In this document: positions 33,913-43,394 of the stretch, piece by piece
Layout of the letters: each line of letters opens with the position of its first letter
Numbering within the stretch: the first letter of the stretch is position 1
From: CAVVGB01 sp963747715
GTDB taxonomy: Bacteria > Actinomycetota > Thermoleophilia > Gaiellales > Gaiellaceae
Length of the DNA stretch: 64,000 nt
Assembly (NCBI GenBank): GCA_963747715.1
Contig: CAVVGB010000009.1
Location: forward strand, 62,001-126,000
Reading direction: 5' to 3'
Made by a program: the position numbers and the translations under genes
Notes under the pieces: generated by a model
What the model saw: only the letters and a program-made list of their open reading frames with translations
The model's database searches: none
Told to the model about the DNA's origin: nothing

Positions 33913-35013
33913 ATGGCGACGACACCTGCCCAGCGCGACGAGGTCGCACCCGCGGAGCGCGAAGAACGCCAATCCGCGCAGCGCGCGCTCGTCCTCGTGG
34001 CGGGCTCCGGGCGCAGCGGAACGAGCCTCTTTACCGGGATCCTCCAGCGTCTCGGCTTCTACGTCCCCCAGCCCGAGGTCCCGGCCGACGAGACGAACCC
34101 GCGCGGCTTCGCCGAGTCGCAGTGGGTGGTCGACTTCCACACGCGCCTGCTGAGAAGCGCCGGCGTCGAGATGTCCGACGGCCGCCCGGGCGCCTGGGCG
34201 GAGATGGCGCACACCGCGCTCGACGGTGGCGTGCAGCGGGAGCTGCGCGGCTGGCTGCGGAAGCAGTTCCGGAAGAGCGAGAACGTCGTCATCAAGGACC
34301 CGCGCCTGTCGTGGTTCCTGCCGCTCTGGCGCCGCTGCGCCGAGGACGTCTCGGTCTCGCCCGGATTCGTCACCGTCCTGCGCCACCCCGCCGCCGTCGT
34401 GCAGAGCAAGCAGCGGTCGTACGGCGGCTGGCAAGGCGACATCGGCCGGACGGCCGGCTGGCTCAACCAGGCGCTCTTCACCGAGCGCGCCACGCGGGAC
34501 GGACGGCGGGTGTTCGTGCGCCACGACGAGCTGCTCGAGGATTGGACGCGCACGATCGGGCGCGTGGGAGAGGCGCTCGATCTCGACCTCATCCGGACGG
34601 TTCCCGCGAGCGCGGTCGTCCGCGTCCACGAGTTCGTCGATCGTTCCCTCAATCGCTCGCGGGCGAGCTGGGACGACTTCGACATGCCGCCGGCGCTTCG
34701 CGAGCAGGCTGACCAGGTGTGGGAGCTCCTTTGCCGACTCAGCGAGGACGGGGCGGCAGCCGACGAGGTGGCCGCCGCGCTGGACGAGGCACGCGCCGCG
34801 TACGTCGAGCTCTACGAGGACGCGGAGGCGATCGCGCGCTCGTCCATCGTCGCCGGGCGGCGCACCCGTTCCGCCGGCAAGGGGGGCGTCAGGGCGCGAG
34901 GAATTCGGTTCGCCGCGCATGTGTTCCCGAAGCGCTACCGGCACAAGGTCCCCGTGCGTTGGCGCAGGCGCCTGGGCCGGGCGCTCGAGCGCAGCGGCAC
35001 GGGTGCTCGCTGA
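33913..35013 (+). CDS. Sulfotransferase family protein
   Basis: 366-aa PAPS-dependent sulfotransferase. The 5'-phosphosulfate-binding loop is VAGSGRSGTSLFTGIL (residues 29-44); the 3'-phosphate motif is VLRHPAAVVQSK; ENVVIKDPRLSWFLPLW corresponds to the conserved K-D-P segment. The C-terminal 50 residues are strongly basic (RRTRSAGKGG...KRYRHKVPVRWRRRLGR), as in membrane- or polymer-associated enzymes. Likely acceptors are sugar hydroxyls of the surface polymer made by neighbouring genes. Followed after 37 bp by a polytopic membrane protein. Confidence 0.88.
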   Translation: MATTPAQRDEVAPAEREERQSAQRALVLVAGSGRSGTSLFTGILQRLGFYVPQPEVPADETNPRGFAESQWVVDFHTRLLRSAGVEMSDGRPGAWAEMAHTALDGGVQRELRGWLRKQFRKSENVVIKDPRLSWFLPLWRRCAEDVSVSPGFVTVLRHPAAVVQSKQRSYGGWQGDIGRTAGWLNQALFTERATRDGRRVFVRHDELLEDWTRTIGRVGEALDLDLIRTVPASAVVRVHEFVDRSLNRSRASWDDFDMPPALREQADQVWELLCRLSEDGAAADEVAAALDEARAAYVELYEDAEAIARSSIVAGRRTRSAGKGGVRARGIRFAAHVFPKRYRHKVPVRWRRRLGRALERSGTGAR

Positions 35014-35050
35014 AGAACGCTCGCAGGCCACGCCGCGTGTAACCGGCCGC

Positions 35051-37118
35051 GTGGCGGGCGAAGAACACGCAGGTCCCACGAGCCGCTTTGCCGTAGCGCT
35101 CGACTTCGTGAGCGACCTCGGCGTCCTCGCGTTCGCGACGTGGACGCTGATCGCCTACGGGGGCATGCTGACGGGCGCGAGCGCGACCTTGCTCGTCGCG
35201 ATTTGGCTCGCCGCCATCCCGCTCCTCGCCGCGCTGCTCCTGGTGCTCGAGCGCCGTCGGACGGCGGAGGACGCTGCTGCCCCCGCGGATGCCGAGGGCG
35301 AGGAACCTCCGAACGGCCGCCGCCGGCGCATTCTGCTGCCGGCCGCAGCGGCGGGTGGGGTGGCGGCGGTGGTGCTCACTGGCATGGCGCAGAACGCTCT
35401 CTGGGCGCTCGTCTGGCTCGGCGCGGCCGTGGCGGTCGCAGCCGCTGTCGCTCTGGGCCGCCTGCGCTCGCCGGTAGAGACGCGCGTGCTTCCGGTGATC
35501 GCCTGGCCGGCCCACCTGTTCGTCGCCGCGGTCGGTTTCGCCTTCGCCGTCATGTCCCTCTTCATCAACCGCGCGAGCGGCGACGACACGTTCTACGTCA
35601 ACCGCGCGACGGGTGTGGCGGAGCTCGACCACATACCGGTTCGCGACATCATCTACACGCACGAGGACCTTCCGCCGCTCGGCGGTACCGGCTTGCCGGT
35701 CGACACGTTCTCGGCCTTGCAGGGGGCCGTGGGAGCGTTCGCGAACGCGCACGGGGCCTCCGTCGCGTACTTCGTGACGCCGCCGCTCATGACGTTCTTC
35801 GCGACGTGGGCCCTCTGGCGCCTGCTGCGCTCCTGGGCGCCGCGCCACCTCCTGCTCTGCTTCGCGCTCGCGTCTGTCTACTGGCTCTTCAGCGCACAGG
35901 GCCAGCTGACGCCCGGCTCGTACTTCCTCAGCCGCATGTGGCAAGGGAAGGTCATCCTCGTCGCCTGGCTCATACCGACGGCGTACGTCCTCATGACCCG
36001 GTGGCTCGCGCGCAGGGACGTCGTCACCGGCCTTCTTCTCGTCGCGGTGGGCGTCGGCAGCATCGGCATGACGAGCACGGCCGCCTTCGTCATGCCGCTC
36101 GTCTTCGCGACCGCGATGGTCCCGCTCCTCGCCGCGAAGGCGTGGCGGGCGCTTCCCGGTCCTGCTCGCCGGCGGGTCGTTCCCACTCGTGGTGGGGTTC
36201 CTCGTGGCCCAGAAGTACTCGCTCGTGGACCCCTTCCAGCTGGAGGAGAAGCTCAGGCGGCAGCGCGGGGCCGCGCGCGGCACCTTCTGGTCGATCGGGA
36301 CGTCGGAGTACTTCCACGCGATCGTGGGTGTCGGCCTCCTCGCTGCGGTCGGGATGCTCGCCTTTCTCGCCGCGCCGTGGCTGGCGCGTTCGGGCTACGC
36401 CACGAGGATGGCCACGGGCATCGCCGTCGTCACGATCCTGCTCCTCGCGCCCGGCGTCCTACCGACCATCAATCACGTCACCGATCTCTCGACGCTCCTG
36501 CGCCGCGTCATCTGGGTCGTTCCGTTCCCCGCCGTCGTCGGCCTGCTCGCGGCCGTGCCCGTGGCCGAGCTCTTCGAGCGCCTTGCGCGCGGGAGCCCGC
36601 GGAGACGCTTCGCGACGGCGGCTGCGCCGGCAGCGCTGCTCGGCGCGCTCCTGATCGCGTTCGGGCATCCGCTCTGGAACTCATGGCGCGCGGGCGAGCC
36701 GTTGTGGGTGAAGAACGTCTCCTGGAAGACCGGCCCGTTCGCGCTCGGGCGAGCCCACGCAATTCTCCGGCGTTACGACGGAGACGACGCCATCCTCGCC
36801 GAGGAGCGGATCATGCACGCGATCGCTCTCGTCACGGTCGACCCGAAGACGGTGAACCCCCGGAGCTTCTACACGCGCCTGATGCCGGAGGCTCGGGATC
36901 GCACCCGCGACCGCCTGGCGCTCACGCGCTTCGTCGAGGGAGAGAACCCAACGCCGTCCGCTGCGCAGGTCGAAAGCGCGCTTTCCAACCTGCAGGTGGG
37001 CCTCGTCTGCGTCGACAGGTCACGGACGTTCGTGGTCCGCGAGGTCGAGGACATCGGCTACCGCGAGGCGTTCGCCTTTACTCGGCTGGTGTGCCTGCAA
37101 CGCCCGCCGGCCGCGTAG
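35051..37118 (+). CDS. Large polytopic membrane protein of unknown function (one frameshift)
   Basis: About 688 aa with roughly 12-14 hydrophobic helices and a large soluble C-terminal part. Between helices 5 and 6 lies a conserved-looking extracytoplasmic stretch, NRASGDDTFYVNRATG...HIPVRDIIYTHEDLPPL, which is reminiscent of the acidic first loop of GT-C-fold glycosyltransferases, but family membership is not established. The frame shifts by +1 at CCC 36155-36157; LLAGGSFPLVVGFLVAQK then continues. The GTG start is tentative. Context suggests polymerisation or lipid-linked sugar handling in the surface-glycan locus. The end overlaps a sulfotransferase gene by 41 bp. Confidence 0.7.
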
Positions 37119-37998
37119 CGCGGGTCCAGGCGAACTCTGGGCCGAGCAGGCGCTCGAGTCGCGCGTTCGGCTCGGCGAAGTGCTCTTCGAGCCGCGCGCG
37201 CAGCGCGGGGTCGATGGGTGCGTACGAGCCGACGTTGCGCTGCTGGAAGTGCTCGAGGCGCCAGGGTCGCAGCCCGAGGAAGTCGAGCACCCGCTCGTAG
37301 GTCTCCGCAGGCTTGGCCAGGAACTCCTCGGAGCGGATGATGAGCATCTGGTCGCGTGGGAAATGCGCGAACCAGCGCTCGAGCTGCTCCGCGTACAGGC
37401 CTCGCGCCAGGTACGAGTGGTGACGATGGTGGCGGCTCCGGTAGGTGGGGTCGCCGAGGTGCGGCTCGTCCTCCGCAATCCGCTCGGGCTCCGCCGCGAG
37501 AGCCTCCTCGAAGGAAAGTTGCTCGCGCCCTTTCCTGTGGGCCAACTGGTAGTGCGAGTACGCGCGCTCGATGGGGTCGCGGAGCAGCGCGATCAGACGC
37601 ACGTCCGGGAGCGTGGCTGCGATCCGCTCCGGGACGAACGGATGGAAGAGGTAGTACGGCGTCGCCTCCGCCGCGACGAGATCGCGACCTCGCGCGCGTG
37701 CATACCTGCGGCGAACGGCGAGCGGGAAGAGCGACTGGTACCAGTCGAGGCCGCGCGCGAACCTGTCGTCGAAGAAGTGGACCTCCTTCGACCACGCGAT
37801 GTCCTCCGCGACCGCGGTCGGAGAGGCCACGTCCGGGTGGCGTCCGAGGTAATCGAAGAGCGACGTCGTGCCTGCGCGCTGCGCGCCGATGATGATGAAG
37901 GACGGGAGGATCCGAGCCCTGCTCGTCGCATGGCGGAAGCGCCGGCCGCGCACGAGTCGTTTCGCAGGCTTGAGCACGCGCCTCACCCGGGCGCGCAT
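37078..37998 (-). CDS. Sulfotransferase, heparan-sulfate NST-like domain
   Basis: 306-aa sulfotransferase. The 5'-PSB loop is IIIGAQRAGTTSLFDYLGRHP (IGAQRAGTTS at residues 37-46), followed by KEVHFFDDRF, typical of the NST/3-OST group, and the 3'-PB motif LLRDPIERAYSHYQ. Such enzymes sulfate polysaccharides. The start lies directly after the tagH stop (1-nt gap), so it is the last gene of the operon G1P dehydrogenase - CDP-alcohol transferase - TagG - TagH - sulfotransferase. This is the third sulfotransferase domain of the locus. Confidence 0.9.
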   Translation of the reverse strand: MRARVRRVLKPAKRLVRGRRFRHATSRARILPSFIIIGAQRAGTTSLFDYLGRHPDVASPTAVAEDIAWSKEVHFFDDRFARGLDWYQSLFPLAVRRRYARARGRDLVAAEATPYYLFHPFVPERIAATLPDVRLIALLRDPIERAYSHYQLAHRKGREQLSFEEALAAEPERIAEDEPHLGDPTYRSRHHRHHSYLARGLYAEQLERWFAHFPRDQMLIIRSEEFLAKPAETYERVLDFLGLRPWRLEHFQQRNVGSYAPIDPALRARLEEHFAEPNARLERLLGPEFAWTRATRPAGVAGTPAE

Positions 37999-37999
37999 G

Positions 38000-38830
38000 T
38001 CAGACGTCCTCGAGGGCGAAGGTGCTCTCCCCGATGTTGAGGAAGCGCTTGTACTCGTCGATGACCGAGTCGGGATCGTCCCTCATCGCGATCTTGCCCT
38101 CGTGCAGCCAGATGATCTCGGTGCAGAGCTTGCGCAGGGCGTTGAGGCCGTGGCTGACGATGAAAATCGTCCCCGCTTGAGCGCAAAGCTCGCGCATGCG
38201 GTCGAACGACTTGCGCTTGAAGCGTGCGTCGCCGACGGACAGGGCCTCGTCGACGAGCAGGATGTCCGGGTCCATATTGACCGCGACCGAGAAGGCGAGC
38301 CGGCCGTACATGCCCGACGAGTACGTTCGCATCGGCAGATCGACGAAATCCCCTATCTCCGCGAACTCGGTGACGGCGTCGTACTTCTCGGCGATCTCGG
38401 CACGGGTGAGACCGGCGGCCAGACCGCCCAGCATGACGTTCTCCCTGCCGGTGAGGTCGCTGTTGAAGCCCACGCCGAGCGCGAGGAGGGTGCTCACCGA
38501 GCCACGTACCTCGACTCTTCCCTCGCTGGGGGGAAGGATCCCCGCCACCGTCCGCATCAGCGTCGACTTGCCGGCCCCGTTGACGCCGACGATGCCGAGG
38601 ACGGTCCCTTGCGGCACCTCGAAGGAGACGTCGCGCACGGCCTGGATCTCGCGCACGGTGCGCTGCCGGCGGCCGAGCCGGACCAGTGTCTGCTTGAGCG
38701 TCGGCCGCTTGTCGACCGCCGTGCGGTAGGTCACCGACAGGTTCTCGATCTTGACGGCGTAGTTGCTCGCCGCCGCGGGGAGCTGCTCGGCCGCGACGGT
38801 GGGCTGCTCAGAGGCGGACGGCAAACTCAC
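38000..38830 (-). CDS. Polysaccharide/teichoic-acid ABC transporter ATPase (TagH/Wzt-like)
   Basis: ATPase of about 276 aa. Walker A is GIVGVNGAGKSTLMR, the signature is YSSGMYGRLAFS, and Walker B is DPDILLVDEALSVGD, all diagnostic of the TagH/RfbE/Wzt subgroup that exports undecaprenyl-linked polymers. No C-terminal carbohydrate-binding extension is present, so chain-length recognition must lie elsewhere. The GTG start at 38830 is chosen because it overlaps the permease end modestly; the frame is open further upstream. Confidence 0.92.
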   Translation of the reverse strand: MSLPSASEQPTVAAEQLPAAASNYAVKIENLSVTYRTAVDKRPTLKQTLVRLGRRQRTVREIQAVRDVSFEVPQGTVLGIVGVNGAGKSTLMRTVAGILPPSEGRVEVRGSVSTLLALGVGFNSDLTGRENVMLGGLAAGLTRAEIAEKYDAVTEFAEIGDFVDLPMRTYSSGMYGRLAFSVAVNMDPDILLVDEALSVGDARFKRKSFDRMRELCAQAGTIFIVSHGLNALRKLCTEIIWLHEGKIAMRDDPDSVIDEYKRFLNIGESTFALEDV

Positions 38831-39677
38831 GCTCCCGGGAGAGGAAGACGAACGCGCCGACGAGGAGGCCGACGACCGCCCAAGCAAGTCCGGCGGCGAG
38901 GAATTGCGGGCTCGGGTTCTCGCCTTGCGTCACTGCGTCGCTGAGCGCGGCGAGCATCGGGTAGAGCGGGTTCGCCATGAGAATCGGCTTGAACCGATCG
39001 GGAACCTCGTCGGCGTAGTAGATGACGGGCGAGGCGTACAGCCAGATCCGCGTGAAGTACGTGAGGAAGTTGGCCATGTCGCGGAAGTACACCTGCACCG
39101 CGGCCACGAGCATGGCCATCCCCAGCGCGAAGACAACGAGGAACGCGACGATCGGGATAGCCCAAAGCAACTGCGGGCCGACCGGCAGACCCACGGCCAC
39201 GTGCAGGATCGCGTACAGCACGACGGTGGGGAGAAAGCGCATGAACGCGGTCATGACCGACTGGAGGGGAAGCACCGCGCGCGGGAAGACGACGTTCAAG
39301 ATGAGCCGCCCGCCGCTCGTCACCGACTTCGCACCCTGTTTGACCGACGTGCTGGCGATTCGGAAGGCGAAGAGACAAAGGACGAGGTGGGCGAAGAACT
39401 CGCTTCCGCGCGAGCCCCCTCGGATGACTGTCACCAGCGCCATGAGGACGAGCGCGAGGAGGAGCGGGTTCAGGATCAACCAGAGTTGGCCAAGTCCTGT
39501 GTTGTAGTGCTGAGCGCGGAGGCTTGACCGAGCGAGCTCGAAGACGAAATGGCGTCGCCGCCAAACCTCCTTGATGTACGGCCTGAGCGCGGGAAGGCGC
39601 GCCTCATGCGGCTCGTAGACGTGCACCTCGTCGACGGCCTGCCTTCTCGGCAGCCGTTGTTCGGCGATCGCGCTCAT
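38808..39677 (-). CDS. Polysaccharide/teichoic-acid ABC transporter permease (TagG/Wzm-like)
   Basis: 289-aa ABC-2 permease with six predicted helices after an amphipathic N-terminal segment (ELARSSLRAQHYNTGLGQLW), typical for TagG/Wzm. The stretch VYFRDMANFLTYFTRIWLYASPVIYY is the classical ABC-2 signature region. It pairs with the downstream ATPase to flip the finished polymer across the membrane. Confidence 0.93.
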   Translation of the reverse strand: MSAIAEQRLPRRQAVDEVHVYEPHEARLPALRPYIKEVWRRRHFVFELARSSLRAQHYNTGLGQLWLILNPLLLALVLMALVTVIRGGSRGSEFFAHLVLCLFAFRIASTSVKQGAKSVTSGGRLILNVVFPRAVLPLQSVMTAFMRFLPTVVLYAILHVAVGLPVGPQLLWAIPIVAFLVVFALGMAMLVAAVQVYFRDMANFLTYFTRIWLYASPVIYYADEVPDRFKPILMANPLYPMLAALSDAVTQGENPSPQFLAAGLAWAVVGLLVGAFVFLSREREFAVRL

Positions 39678-39686
39678 GCGTTCAGA

Positions 39687-40469
39687 TTAGTCGCTTCCCT
39701 CGCGTGCCCCTGCGCGCAGCCGATCCGATGCGAGGATCGAAGTGGCGTTGCCGACGACCGCAACGACGGCGAAGGCGAGTAGGGCGACGAGGAGGATGCG
39801 GCTTCCGAGCAAGTCGTCGGCCAGGAAATCGACGACGGCAGCCGCAAACGCGAGCAGCGTGGCTTCGACCCAGTGGAAGGGACGGAGGAAGGGAACGAGC
39901 CGCCAGCCCTGGCGCAGGCGCCAGCGGCCTGCCGCCGGAGGTAGTCCGTCCTCCGTCACCGGCTGCCCCAGGCGGCCGAGGACGACCTCGACGAGGTGGG
40001 TCTCCGACTTCAGAAGGAGGACGAGCGCGGAGATGACGAGGCCGACCGAGGTCCAGCCCCCGAGCGAGTCCCATCCGCCGTCCGCGCGGATGCCGAGGGC
40101 AGCGGGCAGGGCGGCCTCGGTCACCCCGTGCGCGAGGTGATCGACGTAGAGCCCCGCCGGGGAGTACCGGCGCCGCCAGCGCGCCAGCTCGCCGTCGGCA
40201 CAGTCGAGGAGAAGCTGGAACTGGCCGAGCAGGACCGCGAGGGCAGCAGCGAGGAGGCTCGGGACGGACACCGCTAACGCCGCGAGGAGACCCGTTGGGA
40301 TCATCAGCGCGGTCACCGCGTTCGGTGTCAGAGACGTCGCGGCCAGGGCGCGCGTGAAGTACGGGGAGAAGCGACGCATGTAGAGCCTCCCCGCCCAGTG
40401 CTCCGCTCCCGGACGCGCGAGGAGCGCAGGCGGTTGCGTTACCGACCGAAACTCAGCGATCGAAGGCAT
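39687..40469 (-). CDS. CDP-alcohol phosphatidyltransferase family protein with D-to-H change
   Basis: 260-aa membrane enzyme with about six helices. The family motif D-xx-DG-xx-AR-x8-G-xxx-D-xxx-D is present as D89, D92-G93, A96-R97, G106, D110, but the last Asp, regarded as catalytic base, is His114 (DHLAHG). Members transfer a phospho-alcohol from CDP onto an alcohol, giving phospholipids or phosphodiesters such as di-myo-inositol phosphate. It overlaps the glycerol-1-phosphate dehydrogenase gene by 17 bp, indicating a shared pathway. The His variant may reflect a distinct subfamily. Confidence 0.85.
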   Translation of the reverse strand: MPSIAEFRSVTQPPALLARPGAEHWAGRLYMRRFSPYFTRALAATSLTPNAVTALMIPTGLLAALAVSVPSLLAAALAVLLGQFQLLLDCADGELARWRRRYSPAGLYVDHLAHGVTEAALPAALGIRADGGWDSLGGWTSVGLVISALVLLLKSETHLVEVVLGRLGQPVTEDGLPPAAGRWRLRQGWRLVPFLRPFHWVEATLLAFAAAVVDFLADDLLGSRILLVALLAFAVVAVVGNATSILASDRLRAGAREGSD

Positions 40470-41526
40470 CGACGAAGGCCGTGACCCGCTCGCCCGTCTC
40501 GCTCTCGTTCAGGTCGAGGTGCTCGAGGATCGTGTACCGGTCGGGACGTGTCGAGGGCGCGTCGACCACGGCGGCCGTGAATTGATCGTTGGAGAGCCCG
40601 AGGTCGCGTGGCAGGCGCGGCACGCCGTAGCGCGAGAGCGCCGCGTCGAGCGGCTCGACCAGGCCGTCCTCGCGCAGGAACGAGGCGAAGAGCGCACCAA
40701 CCGCAACCTGAGCCCCATGACTTGCCGCGTCGGGGTAGAGCGCGTCGATCGCATGTGAGATCTCGTGGCACGCCCCGCTGCACGGCCGGCTGCTTCCCGC
40801 CGCCGCCATCGCCAGGCCGCCGAGGATGAGCGCCTCGGCCAGCGCGGTCAGGAAATCCTCCGACTCCAGGTCGTCGGTCCGGCGCAACAGGGACTCTGCC
40901 CCCGCGCGCGCCAGCGCGGCGGCGAGGCCGTCCATCGGCTCCCCGCGCTCGCGATGCGCGAGCTCCCAGTCGGCGAGCGCGCTCAGATTGCTGAGCGCGT
41001 CGCCCACCCCCGAGCGGAGCTGGTCGGCCGGCGAGCGCCGGACGTAGTCGAGGTCGACGACCACCGCGACCGGGACGGTGACTCCGTAGGACTCCTTCCG
41101 GCCCTCGTGTTCGAGAGAGGCGACGGGCGAGGCGATGCCGTCGTGCGCGAGGCTCGTGGCCACGGAGACCATCGGCAACCCGACGAGCGATGCCGCGTAC
41201 TTGGCGACGTCGAGCGTGCGGCCGCCGCCCACGCCGACCACGGCGTCGTGGCCCCCGGCCGTCAGAGCTCCGGCCAGCTCGACGGCTCTCTCGACGCTTC
41301 CCCCTTCCACGGTGTAGAAGCCGCCGTGCTCGAGAGCGGGGGCGAGCTCGGGTCCGATCTGCGCGCCCTGGCCGGGGCCGACGACGACCGCGACGCGGCC
41401 CTCCGGTGAGATGCCCCCGTCGCGAACGAGCGCGCCGAGCGAACGGACCGCGCCGCTGCTGACCTGAACCGTAAGAGGCAACGCCGGCAGGCGCGCTAGG
41501 AGGGACACCGGAATCTCGCTTTCCAT
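40453..41526 (-). CDS. sn-Glycerol-1-phosphate dehydrogenase (EgsA/AraM-like)
   Basis: 357-aa iron/zinc-type dehydrogenase that reduces DHAP to sn-glycerol-1-phosphate. The nucleotide-binding loop is VGVGGGRTLDVAKYAA (residues 97-112), and PMVSVATSLAHDGIASPVAS is a G1PDH hallmark. Metal ligands are Asp176 (GVGDALSN), His254 (ACHEISHAID) and His270 (SHGAQVAVG). Only archaea and a few bacteria (AraM) use G1P. Its overlap with a CDP-alcohol phosphotransferase and proximity to a polymer exporter suggest a G1P-containing glycan or lipid. A TAGGAC -10-like box ends 6 nt before the ATG. Confidence 0.88.
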   Translation of the reverse strand: MESEIPVSLLARLPALPLTVQVSSGAVRSLGALVRDGGISPEGRVAVVVGPGQGAQIGPELAPALEHGGFYTVEGGSVERAVELAGALTAGGHDAVVGVGGGRTLDVAKYAASLVGLPMVSVATSLAHDGIASPVASLEHEGRKESYGVTVPVAVVVDLDYVRRSPADQLRSGVGDALSNLSALADWELAHRERGEPMDGLAAALARAGAESLLRRTDDLESEDFLTALAEALILGGLAMAAAGSSRPCSGACHEISHAIDALYPDAASHGAQVAVGALFASFLREDGLVEPLDAALSRYGVPRLPRDLGLSNDQFTAAVVDAPSTRPDRYTILEHLDLNESETGERVTAFVDAFDR

Positions 41527-41595
41527 GCGGGGGTCCTATCACGGGCCCCACAGACGGAAGCCCTAGACTTGGCCAAAGCCGCGGCGGCGAGACCG

Positions 41596-42612
41596 ATGAA
41601 GCTCATCATCCAAATACCCTGCTTCAACGAGGAAAACGTTCTGCCTGCCACCCTGGGCGACCTGCCGCGTGAGCTCGAGGGGTTCGACACCGTCGAGTGG
41701 CTGATCATCGACGACGGCTCCACCGACGGGACGGTGCGGGTGGCTCGGGAGTGCGGGGTCGACCACGTCGTCGGCTTCAACACGAACAAGGGCCTGGCGG
41801 TTGCCTTCCAGGCCGGGATCGACGCGGCCCTCAAGCTCGGCGCCGACGTGGTCGTGAACACCGACGCGGACAACCAATACCAGGCCCATGACATCCCCAA
41901 GCTCGTGCAGCCGATCCTCGCGCATGAGGCCGACATCGTCGTCGGCGCCCGCAACTTCAAAGACCACGAGGAGTTCTCCCGGGTCAAGAAGTTTCTGCAG
42001 CGCTGGGGCTCGTGGGTCGTGCGGCGGGCGTCCCAGACCGACATCCCGGACGTCACGTCCGGCTTCCGGGCCTACAATCGCGAAGCCGGCCTGCGCCTCA
42101 ACGTCGTCTCGCGCTTCACCTACACCATCGAGACCATCATTCAGGCGGGGAAGAGCGGCCTGGCAGTCACGCACGTTCCCATCCGCACCAATCCGAAGAT
42201 GCGGGAGTCACGGCTTTTCCGCTCGAACAGGCAGTACGTCGGGCGCTCGATCGGGACGATCCTGCGCATCTCGGTGATGTACGACCCGCTGCCGGTCTTC
42301 CTGCTCCCGGCGGCGCTGGTCGGCTTCGTCGGGGCGCTGCTCCTGGGGCGCTTCACCTGGTTCTACTTCAGCGAGCCGGGCCCGACAGGCCACGTACAGT
42401 CGCTCATCGTCGGCGCCGCGCTTTTCATCTTCGCGGTGCAGCTCGTCCTGCTCGGCGTGATCAGCGACCTGCTCCGGTCGAACCGCATCATCTCCGAGCG
42501 CACCCTGCACCGCGTGCGCAAGATCGAGCTCGCCGTGGGCGTCCGGCCAGACGCGGGCTCCCAGGAAGCGCTGGTGGGCAGCGGGCTGAGCTATGGAGAC
42601 GATGAGGCGTGA
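41596..42612 (+). CDS. Glycosyltransferase family 2 with C-terminal membrane helices
   Basis: 338-aa GT-A enzyme similar to dolichol/undecaprenyl-phosphate sugar transferases. IIQIPCFNEENVLPATL starts the nucleotide-binding fold; DDGSTDGT and VNTDADNQYQ (DxD) bind the metal-nucleotide; SGFRAYNRE is the acceptor loop. Two helices at about 245-265 and 280-305 anchor it. ATG 41596 is preferred over an upstream TTG, which coincides with the TAGACT -10 box (41564-41569). It begins a plus-strand run with a methyltransferase and a second glycosyltransferase, coupled by overlaps. Confidence 0.92.
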   Translation: MKLIIQIPCFNEENVLPATLGDLPRELEGFDTVEWLIIDDGSTDGTVRVARECGVDHVVGFNTNKGLAVAFQAGIDAALKLGADVVVNTDADNQYQAHDIPKLVQPILAHEADIVVGARNFKDHEEFSRVKKFLQRWGSWVVRRASQTDIPDVTSGFRAYNREAGLRLNVVSRFTYTIETIIQAGKSGLAVTHVPIRTNPKMRESRLFRSNRQYVGRSIGTILRISVMYDPLPVFLLPAALVGFVGALLLGRFTWFYFSEPGPTGHVQSLIVGAALFIFAVQLVLLGVISDLLRSNRIISERTLHRVRKIELAVGVRPDAGSQEALVGSGLSYGDDEA

Positions 42613-43394
42613 GCCAACCGAAGGTCGGTGAGCGCGGCTACCAGCTCGCGTGGTCCAAGGACCACCCGCGGATGCTCGACCAGGAGTTCCGCACGCGAAA
42701 GGCACGCAAGATCCTGGCCGTGCTGCGCGAAGCCCTTCCGGGCCGCGACCTCGCTTCAATGCGCGTCCTCGACGTCGGAGCCTCGGCCGGCATCATCGTC
42801 GGCGAGCTCGGACGGGTGTTCGGCGAAGTCGTCGGCATCGACATCGACGAGGGAGGAATCGAGCGCGGGCGACGCTTCTTGACGGGGCCAAACCAAGAGC
42901 TTCGCGTCGGCGACGCCATGAACATCCCGTACGGGGACGAGACCTTCGACGTCGTCGTCCTCAACCACGTCTACGAGCACATTCCCGACGCCGGCCGTGC
43001 CTTCGACGAGGTCTGGCGGATCCTGAGGCCCGGCGGGGTCGTCTACGTCGCCTCGCCCAACCGGCTCGCCGCGATCGAGCCGCATCACAAGCTTCTCGGG
43101 CTGTCCTGGCTCCCCGGACGCGCTGCCGACCTCTACCTCCGTGCGGCCGGCAAGGGTGACCGCTATTACGAACGTCCGCGCACGTTTCGCGGGCTCAAGC
43201 GGCTGACGGCCAGGTTCGAGCTCGAGGACTGGACGTTGCGGATCATCCGCGACCCCGCGCGCTACGAGGCCGAAGACGTGGTCGGCCGCGACGCCTTCGT
43301 GACCCGGTTGCCGAGTTTCGTTCTCTCTGCGCTGCACGCGTTCGTGCCGACGCACATCGTGGTGCTCCGGAAGCCCGGCACCGTTGGCGGATGA
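42609..43394 (+). CDS. SAM-dependent class I methyltransferase
   Basis: 261-aa methyltransferase. Motif I is VLDVGASAGIIVGEL, the ribose-binding acidic residue is in VGIDIDEGG, motif III VGDAMNIPYGDETFDVVVLNHVYEHI and motif VI ILRPGGVVYVASPNRL are clear. The GTG start overlaps the glycosyltransferase stop (GTGA). It probably methylates a sugar or lipid-linked intermediate of the surface glycan. Confidence 0.9.
   Translation: MSQPKVGERGYQLAWSKDHPRMLDQEFRTRKARKILAVLREALPGRDLASMRVLDVGASAGIIVGELGRVFGEVVGIDIDEGGIERGRRFLTGPNQELRVGDAMNIPYGDETFDVVVLNHVYEHIPDAGRAFDEVWRILRPGGVVYVASPNRLAAIEPHHKLLGLSWLPGRAADLYLRAAGKGDRYYERPRTFRGLKRLTARFELEDWTLRIIRDPARYEAEDVVGRDAFVTRLPSFVLSALHAFVPTHIVVLRKPGTVGG

Noticed and set aside
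34226..37300. 1024-codon plus-strand open frame
   Set aside because: Composite: it begins as Arg/Ser-rich shadow inside the sulfotransferase gene, is genuine only from 35051 to about 36156, then becomes shadow again after the frameshift.
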